Shown: positions 17,001 to 26,962, numbered from the stretch's first letter. The stretch is 64,000 nt of DNA from Lederbergia sp. NSJ-179 (GCF_022867885.1 NZ_JALIFP010000013.1:1-64000), one strand, 5' to 3'. Numbers and translations: made by a program. The notes: generated by a model not told the origin, from the letters alone.

Positions 17001-17609
17001 ATGATCCATACGGAACAAAATTTTTCGAAAGCAATTGAAGCAAGACGCTCGACCTATGGAATTAGTAAAGAGTCAACCATTTCGGATGAGCGGATTGAAG
17101 AAATTGTGGCCTTTGCTATAAAACACACACCTTCTGCCTTTAATTCCCAAAGTGGGCGGGCGGTAGTGCTACTAGGTGAGAATCATGATAAATTGTGGAA
17201 CTTAACGGAAGCAGCCCTAAAAGAAATTGTTCCTGCTGAAAAGTTTCAACCAACGGCTGATAAAATGGCGTCTTTCCGCAATGGCTATGGAACAGTGTTA
17301 TTTTTCGAAGACCAAGCTGTTGTAAGAGACCTCCAGGAAAGGTTTCCGCTTTACCAAGAGAAAATGCCTGACTATTCTTTGCAATCATCCGGCATGTTGC
17401 AATATATCGTTTGGACAACTTTGCATGCAGAAGGTTTAGGGGCTTCTTTACAGCATTACAACCCGATCATTGATGACGCTGTTCAAAAAGTTTGGGATAT
17501 CCCAAGCGATTGGCAGTTAGTTTCCCAAATGCCCTTTGGTAAGCCGACAGCAGCACCGAATGAAAAACAATTCAACAGTGTAGCAGAACGAATGAAGGTT
17601 TTTAAATAA
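17001..17609 (+). CDS. nitroreductase-family FMN oxidoreductase (Frm2-like)
   Basis: This 202-residue protein has the nitroreductase fold, starting FSKAIEARRSTYGIS, with the FMN-contacting APSAFNSQ-type segment HTPSAFNSQSGRAVVL and the late GASLQHYNP block typical of the Frm2/Hbn1-like branch. Start chosen at ATG 17001 after AGAGGAGAGA; an upstream in-frame ATG at 16923 has no ribosome site and lies close to the promoter. It probably reduces quinones or nitroaromatics with NAD(P)H and is repressed by the divergent HxlR regulator until electrophile stress occurs. Confidence 0.88.
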   Translation: MIHTEQNFSKAIEARRSTYGISKESTISDERIEEIVAFAIKHTPSAFNSQSGRAVVLLGENHDKLWNLTEAALKEIVPAEKFQPTADKMASFRNGYGTVLFFEDQAVVRDLQERFPLYQEKMPDYSLQSSGMLQYIVWTTLHAEGLGASLQHYNPIIDDAVQKVWDIPSDWQLVSQMPFGKPTAAPNEKQFNSVAERMKVFK

Positions 17610-17621
17610 GATCTTAAGAGG

Positions 17622-17650
17622 AGGAGCGTCTTAACGGACGTTCCTTTTTA
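17622..17650 (+). terminator. nitroreductase terminator
   Basis: AGGAGCGTC (17622-17630) pairs with GACGTTCCT (17637-17645) with one G-T pair, followed by TTTTAT. Confidence 0.75.
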
Positions 17651-17694
17651 TTTGGAATAGTAACATAAAATTTCGCAATTTGATTTCGAAGCCT

Positions 17695-18095
17695 AAAGTT
17701 CGGTCATGCTAGGCCAAAGCCGGAAGTTCAGCGGAAATCGGTCGAAAGTGCAGCTGAATCGGTCCAAACTGCAGTGGAATCGGTCGAAAGTGCAGCTGAA
17801 TCGGTCCAAACTGTAGTGAAATCGGTCCAAAGTCTCGCGAAATTGGTCGAAACTTCAGAGGAATCGGTCCGAAGTTCCGTGAAATTGGTCCAAAGCCGAA
17901 AGTACAGCAATCCCGGTCCGGAATTTAGGCAACCCTCCAAAGTCAAGTTCTCGTGATATGGAGCGAAATGACCAAAGTTCCACAATTCCGGTTCAAAGTT
18001 CAGCAATACTAGACCTGGAGCACAGCAATACTTATAAAAGTTCAGCCATTCTCTATTGAAGTTCAGCAAGCTCAGACCGAAGTTCGACCGATCCG
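17695..18095. repeat. tandem repeat, 21-nt period (array B)
   Basis: CGGTC or TGGTC anchors occur at 17739, 17760, 17781, 17802, 17823, 17844, 17865 and 17886, all exactly 21 nt apart. Units are of the type CGGTCGAAAGTGCAGCTGAA, alternating with a CGGTCCAAACTGCAGTGGAA-type unit. Flanks from 17695 and to about 18095 hold decayed units (AAGTTCAGCAA). Because 21 is a multiple of 3, both strands stay open over part of the array and give spurious heptapeptide-repeat frames. The rest of the 17610-18209 gap holds only the nitroreductase terminator and the pgl promoter. Confidence 0.85.
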
Positions 18096-18163
18096 CATAG
18101 ACGTTACATGTTGTCCTTCTTCTCGTTTTAAGGGCAGTGTTCTATTTTGTTTTTTTCGTCCAA

Positions 18164-18172
18164 TGGTATAAT
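18164..18172 (+). promoter_or_regulatory. pgl extended -10 promoter
   Basis: TGGTATAAT (18164-18172) is an extended -10 (TG, one base, TATAAT). The -35 region about 17 bp upstream is poor, which suits an extended -10. It lies about 37 bp upstream of the pgl start. Confidence 0.6.
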
Positions 18173-18209
18173 AGGAGTTAACCAATGATGATTTGGAGGG
18201 ATGGAAAAG

Positions 18210-19247
18210 ATGGGGACACAGTATATAGGATATGTTGGGACTTATACACGTCAAAGCAGTAAAGGGATCTATCGCTTTATCCTTGATGCGGATACCGGAA
18301 AGCTGACTATGCCTGAGGTGGCGGCTGAGGTGGGGAGTCCGACATATTTGGCAATCAGCGAGGATCGTAAGTTTCTTTATTCAGTTGCTCAACAAGAAAA
18401 ATTAGGTGGAGTAGCAGCCTTTCAAATAGTGAATGCTGCAGGGGAATTAAAACTACTAAACATGGAAGTGGAGGAAGGAGTCCCACCTTGCCATTTAGAT
18501 GTTTATGTTGATCATCTTGTCACGGGCAATTATCACGAAGGGAAAGTAGTGCTATACGATATTAACCATAAAGGGAAGATTGAGCCGTTTATTGACGTAG
18601 TGGAGCACCAAGGAGGAGGCCCACATGAGCGTCAGGAAAAACCGCATGTTCATTACACGGCGCTAACTCCTAACAAAGATTATGTCGTTGTTGTTGATCT
18701 TGGGACAGATGAGTTAGTTACCTATAAGATTGAGAATTTTGAGCTTGTAAAAGTACATACATTACATGTGAAACCAGGTAGTGGCCCTCGTCATTTAACC
18801 TTCCACCCGAATGGAAAGTGGGCCTATCTGTTGACAGAGCTTTCCTCTGAAGTCATGGTCTTGGATTATGATCAAGCATCAGGAAGCTTCTCGGAAAAAC
18901 AAACGATTTTGGCAAAACCTGAGGATTTCGCCGGTCAAAATGATGCGAGCGCCATTCATATTTCGCCAGACGGTCGTTTTCTGTACACGGGAAATCGTGG
19001 CGATAATAGTTTGGCTGTTTTTCAAGTGGATGAAACAAATGGAATAGTGGAACTTGTGGAGTTCACCTCAACAGGCGGGGAATGGCCGCGTGATTTTTGT
19101 CTAGACCCAAGTGGCAACTATCTGGTAGTGGCTAACCAGCATACAGGGAATCTCGTTTTGTTTTCCAGAAATCAAGAGACTGGAAAATTAACTCAACTCG
19201 ATTCTGAAGTAAAAGTACCTGAAGGCGTTTGTGTGAAGTTTTTATAA
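18210..19247 (+). CDS. pgl: 6-phosphogluconolactonase, beta-propeller type
   Basis: This 345-residue protein is a seven-bladed beta-propeller lactonase of the YkgB/Pgl family: YIGTYTRQSSKGIYRFILD, repeated blades with PTYLAISEDRKFLYS, GPHERQEKPHVHYT, GPRHLTFHPNGKWAYLL, DASAIHISPDGRFLYTGNRG and WPRDFCLDPSGNYLVVANQ. It hydrolyses 6-phosphogluconolactone in the oxidative pentose phosphate pathway, the step before gnd (9735). The start at 18210 lies 9 nt after GGAGGG; the in-frame ATG at 18201 is adjacent to that site and too close. Confidence 0.92.
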   Translation: MGTQYIGYVGTYTRQSSKGIYRFILDADTGKLTMPEVAAEVGSPTYLAISEDRKFLYSVAQQEKLGGVAAFQIVNAAGELKLLNMEVEEGVPPCHLDVYVDHLVTGNYHEGKVVLYDINHKGKIEPFIDVVEHQGGGPHERQEKPHVHYTALTPNKDYVVVVDLGTDELVTYKIENFELVKVHTLHVKPGSGPRHLTFHPNGKWAYLLTELSSEVMVLDYDQASGSFSEKQTILAKPEDFAGQNDASAIHISPDGRFLYTGNRGDNSLAVFQVDETNGIVELVEFTSTGGEWPRDFCLDPSGNYLVVANQHTGNLVLFSRNQETGKLTQLDSEVKVPEGVCVKFL

Positions 19248-19293
19248 AATTAACTGGTCATTCAATCCCCACTGAATGAAGTTTCAATTTATC

Positions 19294-19331
19294 AAAAAGG
19301 AGTCATCTAGTCTATAGGTGACTCCTTTTGA
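19294..19331 (+). terminator. pgl terminator
   Basis: AAAAGGAGTCA (19295-19305) pairs with TGACTCCTTTT (19319-19329), giving a strong stem with a T-rich end. Confidence 0.8.
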
Positions 19332-19419
19332 ACTTCATTGATTATATCCTTCAAGAGAAATGTTTTGACCCTACCTTCAATGATTAGCACATCAAGGGCA
19401 AATTCGTTTCAAAAATATA

Positions 19420-19448
19420 TGTTAACTAAAATATAAAATAGGTTGACA
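19420..19448. promoter_or_regulatory. BirA (biotin repressor) operator overlapping the bioY promoter
   Basis: TGTTAAC (19420-19426) and the inverted GGTTGACA (19441-19448), separated by an AT-rich 14-bp spacer, match the Firmicute BirA operator (TGTTAACY - spacer - GGTTAACA) with one change. The right half contains a TTGACA -35 element (19443-19448); with 17-bp spacing the -10 would be TTATTC at 19466. Biotinylated-BirA repression of bioY is expected. Confidence 0.75.
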
Positions 19449-19502
19449 TATAATCATCTCTTCACTTATTCTCTTATTATAAGAAAAAAATGAGGTGAAA
19501 AA

Positions 19503-20093
19503 ATGACGACAGTGAACACAAGGGCAAGCAGTAAATTAAACCCACTAGATATCGTTTATGCGGCTATGTTTTCAGCTCTTATGATGATTGGCACTAATAT
19601 TACCTCGTTCATTCCTTTTATGGTCATAGGAGGCGTTCCGATTACATTGCAACCCTTTTTTGCTGTATTAGCCGGTGCTTTTTTAGGGAGTCGCCTTGGT
19701 GCCATTTCGATGGCTGTCTATGCATGTATCGGTCTAGCTGGTGCCCCGGTATTTGCGAAATTCCAAGGAGGATTTGCCCAGATTTTGAGCCCCACCTTTG
19801 GATTTATACTTGCCTTTATTTTAATGGCTTATGTAACAGGAAAAATCATTGAAAAAAAGAACGGTCTTCCGGCTTATATCACTGCAGCTTTGGTGGGAAC
19901 ACTGATCAGCTATATCATTGGTCCCAATTGGATGTATGCAGCTTATAAATTATGGGCCCAAGCACCAGAGGCTTTTTCTTACAAACTGGTTTGGATTTGG
20001 ATGGCTTTTCCGCTGCCAAAAGATATTTTACTCGCTATTCTAGCCGGAATGTTTGCTCATCGAATGAGGAAAATTGTCAAACGAAAAAGATAG
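19503..20093 (+). CDS. bioY: biotin transporter substrate-binding subunit (ECF S component)
   Basis: This 196-residue membrane protein has about six segments and the BioY signature GGVPITLQPFFAVLAGAFLGSRLGAISMAVYACIGLAGAPVFA, followed by GGFAQILSPTFGFILAF. BioY captures biotin and works with the shared EcfA/EcfT energising module encoded elsewhere. A BirA operator lies upstream. The only biotin synthesis gene behind it is a broken bioB, so this transporter may be the cell's main biotin source. Confidence 0.95.
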   Translation: MTTVNTRASSKLNPLDIVYAAMFSALMMIGTNITSFIPFMVIGGVPITLQPFFAVLAGAFLGSRLGAISMAVYACIGLAGAPVFAKFQGGFAQILSPTFGFILAFILMAYVTGKIIEKKNGLPAYITAALVGTLISYIIGPNWMYAAYKLWAQAPEAFSYKLVWIWMAFPLPKDILLAILAGMFAHRMRKIVKRKR

Positions 20094-20104
20094 GGTGGTA
20101 GAAT

Positions 20105-20529
20105 ATGAATCGATTTGAACAAATCTCAAAAAATGTTTTAGCCTTAAAAGAATTATCCGATCATGAGGCAATGTCTGTGTTGCAGTGTCCTGATGAAGAA
20201 TTGCTTCTCTATTGGATGCGGCCTATCAAGTTCGCAAACATTATTTTGGTAATAAAGTAAAGGTAAATATGATTATCAATACGAAATCCGGCCTTTGCCC
20301 AGAAAATTGTGGGTATTGTGCTCAATCAATTATTTCGAAGGCACCAGTTGAAAAATATTCGATGATGAAGAAGGAAGAAATTGTTTCGGGTGCAAAGAAA
20401 GCAGCCGAATTAAAGGCGGGGACGTATTGTATTGTGGCAAGTGGCAGGGGACCAGCCAATCGTGAATTAGATATTGTGGTTGAGGCCGTGAAGGAAATCA
20501 AGGAGGAATATCATAGTATAGCTGCATAA
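20105..20529 (+). pseudogene. bioB: biotin synthase remnant, frameshifted and C-terminally truncated
   Basis: From ATG 20105 the frame encodes MNRFEQISKNVLALKEL...CPDEELL, the start of BioB. A one-base loss near 20205 (CTTCTCTATT where CTTTCTCTATT would keep the frame) moves the rest to another frame, which continues as DAAYQVRKHYFGNKVKVN, the radical SAM motif CPENCGYC, and CIVASGRGPANRE. It stops at 20529 after EEYHSIAA, about 135 residues into a protein normally about 335 long. The segments that bind the second iron-sulfur cluster and dethiobiotin are missing. It starts 11 nt after bioY with a GGTGG ribosome site. The host is probably unable to make biotin unless another bioB exists. Confidence 0.9.
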
Positions 20530-20567
20530 AAAAAACGATTCACATCATGTCGATGGAATCGTTTTTT
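20529..20567. terminator. bidirectional terminator between bioB remnant and gdhA
   Basis: AAAAAACGATTC (about 20530-20541) pairs with GAATCGTTTTTT (20556-20567), with A-run and T-run on either side, so it can end transcription from both converging genes. Confidence 0.8.
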
Positions 20568-20577
20568 ACACTGTTTA

Positions 20578-22038
<1,461 letters not shown>

Positions 22039-22073
22039 CTATTTTACCTTTTATAATTAATCTAAACAATATA

Positions 22074-22095
22074 GATATTAGATAAGATTAATATC
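22074..22095. promoter_or_regulatory. candidate GltC-type operator
   Basis: GATATTA (22074-22080) and TAATATC (22089-22095) form perfect 7-bp arms around an 8-nt centre (GATAAGAT). The site lies in the divergent gdhA/LysR intergenic region, and LysR regulators bind T-N11-A type palindromes of this kind. Confidence 0.6.
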
Positions 22096-22128
22096 AAATT
22101 AAGATGATTGACAGAGAGGAGTGAGATT

Positions 22129-23034
22129 TTGGAATTAAGACAGATTCAATATTTCATTGAAGTTGCTAAACGCGAGCATATGACAGATGCGGCTGATGCC
22201 TTACATGTTGCGCAATCTGCGGTTAGCCGTCAAATTGTAAATTTAGAGGCTGAGCTTGGTGTCAACCTTTTTATTAGAGAAGGTAGAAATATCCGCCTGA
22301 CACATATTGGACAAATGTTTCTTGGAAAAATGGAACAGGCTATCGATGTTATTGAACAAGCTAAAAGGGAAATTGAAGAGAATCTCGATCCTAGAAAAGG
22401 GACGGTTCGAATCGGCTTCCCAAGTAGCCTTGCAGCCTATTTATTACCCTCTGTCGTTTCCGCCTTCAGAAAAGAATATCCTGATGTCAATTTTCAACTT
22501 CATCAAGGTTCTTATCACTATTTGATCGATCGTGTAATCAGAGGGGATATTGATATGGCACTACTAGGTCCTATTCCCAAAGAGGAGCCTCGTGTTAAAA
22601 GCGAAATCCTCTTTCTGGAAAATCTTGTTGCACTCCTGCCCGCTAATCATACTTTAGCAAAAAAACAATCGATTGCCTTAGCTGATCTACGTCATGATGC
22701 CTTTATCTTATCTCCACAAGGTTATATTTTACGTGATTTAGTGGTCAATGCCTGTAAACAACATGGTTTCGAGCCCCAAGTCGGGTTTGAAGGCATGGAT
22801 ATTGATGCCATTAAAGGACTTGTTTCGGCAGGTCTTGGTGTGACCTTATTACCCGAAATTACATTAATCGATAGTTTGCCTCGTTCAACGGTTAAAATCG
22901 TAGTGGATGAACCACGAGTCAATCGGACAGTAGGTATTATTATTCCCAAGGACCGCGTGCTCATGCCGACTGAATTACTTTTTTATGAATTTGTTCGGAA
23001 CTTCTTTGATCGGCTAAGTGGTTATCAGCAGTGA
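22129..23034 (+). CDS. gltC: LysR-family regulator, GltC-like
   Basis: This 301-residue LysR regulator begins MELRQIQYFIEVAKREHMTDAADALHVAQSAVSRQIVNLE (helix-turn-helix in residues 1-60), followed by IREGRNIRLTHIG and an effector domain with RKGTVRIGFPSSLAAYLLPSVVSAF, GDIDMALLGP and DIDAIKGLVSAGLGVTLLPE. It is similar along its length to B. subtilis GltC. TTG 22129 is the start, 7 nt after GAGGAG; an in-frame codon at 22108 is upstream of this site. In B. subtilis GltC activates gltAB; here it is divergent from gdhA, so it most likely controls that gene. Confidence 0.88.
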   Translation: MELRQIQYFIEVAKREHMTDAADALHVAQSAVSRQIVNLEAELGVNLFIREGRNIRLTHIGQMFLGKMEQAIDVIEQAKREIEENLDPRKGTVRIGFPSSLAAYLLPSVVSAFRKEYPDVNFQLHQGSYHYLIDRVIRGDIDMALLGPIPKEEPRVKSEILFLENLVALLPANHTLAKKQSIALADLRHDAFILSPQGYILRDLVVNACKQHGFEPQVGFEGMDIDAIKGLVSAGLGVTLLPEITLIDSLPRSTVKIVVDEPRVNRTVGIIIPKDRVLMPTELLFYEFVRNFFDRLSGYQQ

Positions 23035-23210
23035 AGAGAGAAACAGCCTGTTTACAAATTAGAAATTTTAAATAAAAATGTAATAATGGATTTATACCCT
23101 CTGAAAGTATAGATCAAACATAGGAACGGATTTTTTTCTGTTTAGAAAGACAAAGAAGATCAGCTTTTGCTATACTTAGGTCAAACTTAAATGAGGGAAG
23201 GAAAAAGTGA

Positions 23211-23894
23211 ATGAAATTAAAATATCGTGGTAAAACAAAAGATGTATATGAATTAGAAGATGGGAATTATCTATTGAAATTTAAAGATGATGTAACGGGA
23301 GAAAACGGCGTGTTTGATCCAGGAGCAAACACGGTTGGGTTACAAATAGAAGGGGCCGGAAAGGCCGGATTAAGACTAACAAAACACTTCTTTGAAATTC
23401 TGCGAGAAAAAGGCATCCCAACCCACTATGTAGAGGCCGATTTGGATAAGGCAGAGATGATTGTGAAGTCTGCTACCATTTTTGGGGAAGGACTTGAAGT
23501 CATTTGCCGGTATAAAGCCACGGGGAGTTTTATAAGAAGATATGGAAAATATGCGACAGAAGGGCAAGATCTAAATGGTTTTGTGGAGATTACGTTAAAA
23601 GATGACGAACGGCAAGACCCACCGATTAGTGCCGATGCGCTTGATTTATTAGGAATTCTCTCATTGGAGGAATACAAGGAATTAAAAGCATTAACACGGC
23701 AAATTAGTGATGTAGTCAAAATAGAACTTCAGAAAAAGGGTATCGTCTTATATGATATCAAACTTGAATTTGGCAGAACCCAATCGGGAGAAATAATGTT
23801 AATTGATGAAATTTCAGGCGGAAATATGCGTGCCTATAAAGAAGGAAGCTATATAGAACCTTTGGAATTGGAAAAACAAATGATTGAAAGTTGA
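23211..23894 (+). CDS. divergent SAICAR synthetase-like protein (PurC family)
   Basis: This 227-residue protein has the PurC fold: N-terminal nucleotide loop LKYRGKTKDVYELEDGNYLLKFKDD, then VICRYKATGSFIRRYG, LYDIKLEFGR and LIDEISGGNMRAYKEG. PurC joins CAIR and aspartate in purine synthesis. It differs from Bacillus PurC in the aspartate-binding end, where LTPDSSRFW-type sequence is replaced by SGGNMRAYKEG, and lies outside any pur operon. It may be a second SAICAR synthetase of another lineage or a related ligase. It is 41 bp upstream of the YlbL-type protease gene and may be cotranscribed with it. Confidence 0.75.
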   Translation: MKLKYRGKTKDVYELEDGNYLLKFKDDVTGENGVFDPGANTVGLQIEGAGKAGLRLTKHFFEILREKGIPTHYVEADLDKAEMIVKSATIFGEGLEVICRYKATGSFIRRYGKYATEGQDLNGFVEITLKDDERQDPPISADALDLLGILSLEEYKELKALTRQISDVVKIELQKKGIVLYDIKLEFGRTQSGEIMLIDEISGGNMRAYKEGSYIEPLELEKQMIES

Positions 23895-23935
23895 AGTGTA
23901 TTCATGAAGCCACAAAAAGAAAGTAAGGGAAACGT

Positions 23936-24973
23936 ATGAGCTCAGCTTTTTCAAAACAAAGAAAAAAGAGAATTTTGGCGACTGTTATTGTGTTGGTGAT
24001 CATCTCCCTCTTTATCCCAACGCCATATTATCTTTATCAACCTGGATCAGTAGAAGAGCTGGGAACAAAAGTAACGGTAGAAGGTGGAGAAAAAGATCCT
24101 TCAGGAAATTTATATCTTACAACTGTATTATCAATGAGAGCGAGTAATATTTATTATTTAGCCTATGGATGGTTGGCTCCCCATACAGATATGCGGAAGG
24201 TAAAAGAAGTAAGAGGCGATTTGAGTGATGAGGAGTATAGTCGGCTGTTAAAACATATGATGGAAAGTTCCCAAAATCACGCTTTTGCTGCAGGACTTCG
24301 CGCGGCTGGGGAAAAGGTCGATATAAAACCAACCGGCGTGTTTGTCAGGGATGTCAGGGAAGATACAGATGCAAAAGGGAAACTGGAAGTGGGAGATGTG
24401 ATTCATCAAGTTGATGATCAATCTGTTTCTGATTCAAATGCCTTTCTTGAATACTTGTCCCATAAAAAGTCAGGGGATATCGTTGAATTACAATTTGATC
24501 GAGAAGGTACGATTAAGAAAGAGAGTATTGAACTTGTCCCATTGACCAATAGCGTCAACAAGGCGGGGATCGGAATTGTCACAGAAAGCCAATTTAATAT
24601 TGAACCATCAAGAGAGATCCGTATTGATGCGGGAGATATCGGCGGACCATCTGCAGGTTTAATGTTTTCCTTAGAAATCTACAATCAAATTACACCGGGT
24701 AATCTTACAAAGGGATATGAAATTGCTGGGACTGGTGAAATTGATATGGATGGAAATGTCGGGCAAATTGGTGGAATTCGAGAAAAAATCACGGCAGTTG
24801 AAAGAGCCGGTATCGACATTTTCTTTTGTCCAGCGGATATCGGGCCGTATGATTCAAATGAGAAAGACGTTTTGGATGAGGTAAAAACAGAGGGGTATAA
24901 AGTGAAAATTGTTCCCGTAAAAACCTTGCAAGAAGCGATTAATTATTTGGAAAAACTTCCACCGAAGGAATAA
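23936..24973 (+). CDS. membrane-anchored PDZ-Lon protease, YlbL/SepM type
   Basis: This 345-residue protein has an N-terminal membrane anchor (RILATVIVLVIISLFIPTPYYLY), a PDZ domain around residues 125-205 (TGVFVRDVREDTDAKGKLEVGDVI) and a C-terminal Lon-type domain. The catalytic Ser is in GDIGGPSAGLMFSLE and the catalytic Lys in GGIREKITAVERAGI, so the Ser-Lys dyad is complete. B. subtilis YlbL and streptococcal SepM are the nearest known proteins; they act on the outer face of the membrane. The next gene, DUF1002, begins 19 bp downstream. Confidence 0.9.
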   Translation: MSSAFSKQRKKRILATVIVLVIISLFIPTPYYLYQPGSVEELGTKVTVEGGEKDPSGNLYLTTVLSMRASNIYYLAYGWLAPHTDMRKVKEVRGDLSDEEYSRLLKHMMESSQNHAFAAGLRAAGEKVDIKPTGVFVRDVREDTDAKGKLEVGDVIHQVDDQSVSDSNAFLEYLSHKKSGDIVELQFDREGTIKKESIELVPLTNSVNKAGIGIVTESQFNIEPSREIRIDAGDIGGPSAGLMFSLEIYNQITPGNLTKGYEIAGTGEIDMDGNVGQIGGIREKITAVERAGIDIFFCPADIGPYDSNEKDVLDEVKTEGYKVKIVPVKTLQEAINYLEKLPPKE

Positions 24974-24992
24974 GGAAGGCGAGGAGAATCCA

Positions 24993-25904
24993 ATGAAAAT
25001 AATAAGTAAATGGCTTTTCACTTTATTGTTGGGGCTTGGGCTAATCATTCATGCAGCAGGTCCGGTGATGGCATCCAACGAAGAAGAAGACGTAGTGGAT
25101 GAAAAGCTTGGTCTTCCCATTGTTGTTTATGGGGAAACCTTATCCGATGCACAAAAAGAGGAAGTTCGAAAGCTTTTACAAGTGAAAAATCCTGATAATG
25201 TCGAGGAAATCATTGTCACAGCGGATGATCTGGCACGTTTAATTGATGGAAATCCTAATTCAAGAATGTTTTCCTCTGCTAAAATTACTTTGCAAGATAA
25301 AGGAAAAGGGCTTGTCATTAAAAGAGTCACGCCTGAAAATATTACAGAAGTAACGGAAGAAATGTATGCCAATGCAATGTTGACTGCCGGGGTTGAAAAT
25401 GCGATTGTCGAAGTAGCTTCCCCAGTGAAAGTAACGGGACACTCCGCTTTAGTTGGTATTTATAAGGCCTATGAAGCGCGTGGAGAGAAATTGGACAAGG
25501 GAAGAATGGAAGTAGCTAATGAAGAGCTTGACATCGCCACAGAGCTTGCGGACAAAGAAGGCCTTAATGATGAGAAGGTTAGCGAGCTTTTAACAGAAAT
25601 TAAAAAACAAATTGCTGAGCAAAACCCAGTCACAAGAGAAGAAGTCGAACAAATTGTAGAAGAACAATTAAGTAAAATGGAAATCCAGCTAAGTCCTGAA
25701 GATCGGCAATTACTGATTGATCTATTTGAAAAAATGCGTTCATTGGATATTGACTTTGGGAATGTCAAAAAGCAATTGGAAGATATCTCTAAAGATATAA
25801 AGAACAAGCTGGAAGATGTGGTTGGGGATGAAGGATTTTGGGATCGTGTAAGCAACTTTTTTAAAAACCTTTTTGAATCAATTGCGAATATTTTTAGAGG
25901 GTAA
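24993..25904 (+). CDS. secreted DUF1002 protein, YpuA-like
   Basis: This 303-residue protein has a signal peptide (residues 1-27, ending PVMASNEEE), then the DUF1002 region with GLPIVVYGETLSDAQKEEVRKLL, SSAKITLQDKGKGLVIKRVTPENITEVT and VASPVKVTGHSALVGIYKAYEARGEKLD. The C-terminal third is charged and helical and ends in an amphipathic segment (FFKNLFESIANIFRG). It resembles B. subtilis YpuA, an envelope-related protein of unknown biochemistry. It is probably cotranscribed with the YlbL-type protease, which suggests a joint extracytoplasmic role. Confidence 0.87.
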   Translation: MKIISKWLFTLLLGLGLIIHAAGPVMASNEEEDVVDEKLGLPIVVYGETLSDAQKEEVRKLLQVKNPDNVEEIIVTADDLARLIDGNPNSRMFSSAKITLQDKGKGLVIKRVTPENITEVTEEMYANAMLTAGVENAIVEVASPVKVTGHSALVGIYKAYEARGEKLDKGRMEVANEELDIATELADKEGLNDEKVSELLTEIKKQIAEQNPVTREEVEQIVEEQLSKMEIQLSPEDRQLLIDLFEKMRSLDIDFGNVKKQLEDISKDIKNKLEDVVGDEGFWDRVSNFFKNLFESIANIFRG

Positions 25905-25909
25905 ATAGG

Positions 25910-25947
25910 AAGAGGTGGTCTCTACTTGGAATCACCTCTTCATCTTT
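25910..25947 (+). terminator. terminator after the DUF1002 gene
   Basis: AAGAGGTG (25910-25917) pairs perfectly with CACCTCTT (25933-25940), followed by CATCTTT. It lies between converging genes. Confidence 0.7.
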
Positions 25948-26962
25948 AACCAAAAATTAAAATGACAATAAAATAGACGCACATGGAGGCAAGGCCGACG
26001 GGAACCCCAAAACGTGCCCATTCGCGACTGGTGATATTAAGCTTTCCGGCAGAAATGATGTTTGGTATATTTCCAGGAATCAGCATGCCGCCACTGATCA
26101 GAAGGCCAAGCAAAATAGCTTTAATAGTAGGTGAATCCATAAGCGGGCTGATTTCTGCAGCAGCTAATGTTGCATTATCTAAGACAGCCGAGATCATATT
26201 AATCCAATAGAGAAGTAAAGGACTAAGACCGAGTAAATATTTCTCAATGAAAGGTTCGAAGCCAGCGCCAAGTAGAGTAAGCCCCATGACAAAAAGATAA
26301 ATTTTAACGGCACGAATAATAATTTCCCCATAGCTTTCCGCCTTTAGTGAAGAAATAAGCCCATACTTGTCCTTTTTCGGCTTAACCAAAATAGCAGCAA
26401 GGACACCAAATATCATTACTGCCGGGATCACCTCTGTTCCAATCAAACGCAGCAAATAAAAGAAATCTTCATTAAGCTTACTCGTTGCGATGGTGGATAA
26501 AGGTTCTCCTAGTGGCGTTAAAGCGGCCCCCAGTCCGATAGAAAAGCAGGCAAGTACAACAAGACGGATTTCCGATTGACGGTCAAGCTGAAGCACACTG
26601 ACAATCACGACAAGGACAATTGCGGCAATAATGGCTGTGATGATACTTGATACCAATCCCAGAATAATCACAATTAATGCTAAAAATAGTCGACTTGGGA
26701 TCGCATTATTTAAGCCCATAATCCCTTTTTCTATAGGCGTTTGCAGCCAACGGAACAATAAACCAGCAATTAAAACAGCAAGTGAAATATGGATCGGATC
26801 TTGAAGAGCTTTGAAAAATAGAGGTCCGTCTAAAACTTTACTGATTATAGCGGCAGCTAGTCCCATTAAAAATAAAAAGGACTCCAAATTCTCTTCAACA
26901 GCTTTGATTGTAAACGGTAAAAACAAAACGAGTAATAAGACAATCGTTAAACCAATGATCAT
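25946..26962 (-). CDS. DUF1646 family membrane protein, predicted ion permease
   Basis: This 338-residue protein has about 10 hydrophobic segments and matches the DUF1646 family, which belongs to the ion-transporter superfamily. Features are LFLPFTIKAVEENLESFLFLMGL at the N-terminus, ALTPLGEPLSTIATSKL in the middle, NMISAVLDNATLAAAEI and the glycine-rich GLLISGGMLIPGNIPNIISAGKL. Duplicated polar-glycine loops in both halves suggest an antiporter-like fold. The transported ion is unknown. It is a single gene convergent with the DUF1002 gene. Confidence 0.8.
   Translation of the reverse strand: MIIGLTIVLLLVLFLPFTIKAVEENLESFLFLMGLAAAIISKVLDGPLFFKALQDPIHISLAVLIAGLLFRWLQTPIEKGIMGLNNAIPSRLFLALIVIILGLVSSIITAIIAAIVLVVIVSVLQLDRQSEIRLVVLACFSIGLGAALTPLGEPLSTIATSKLNEDFFYLLRLIGTEVIPAVMIFGVLAAILVKPKKDKYGLISSLKAESYGEIIIRAVKIYLFVMGLTLLGAGFEPFIEKYLLGLSPLLLYWINMISAVLDNATLAAAEISPLMDSPTIKAILLGLLISGGMLIPGNIPNIISAGKLNITSREWARFGVPVGLASMCVYFIVILIFG

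Noticed and set aside
17728-18069. 113-residue repeat frame on the minus strand (TDSAALS type)
   Set aside because: Same explanation: 21-nt repeat array B without start signals.
25469-25855. Serine-rich 128-residue minus-strand frame inside the DUF1002 gene
   Set aside because: Antisense shadow of a charged helical region; composition is that of reversed Glu/Lys codons.
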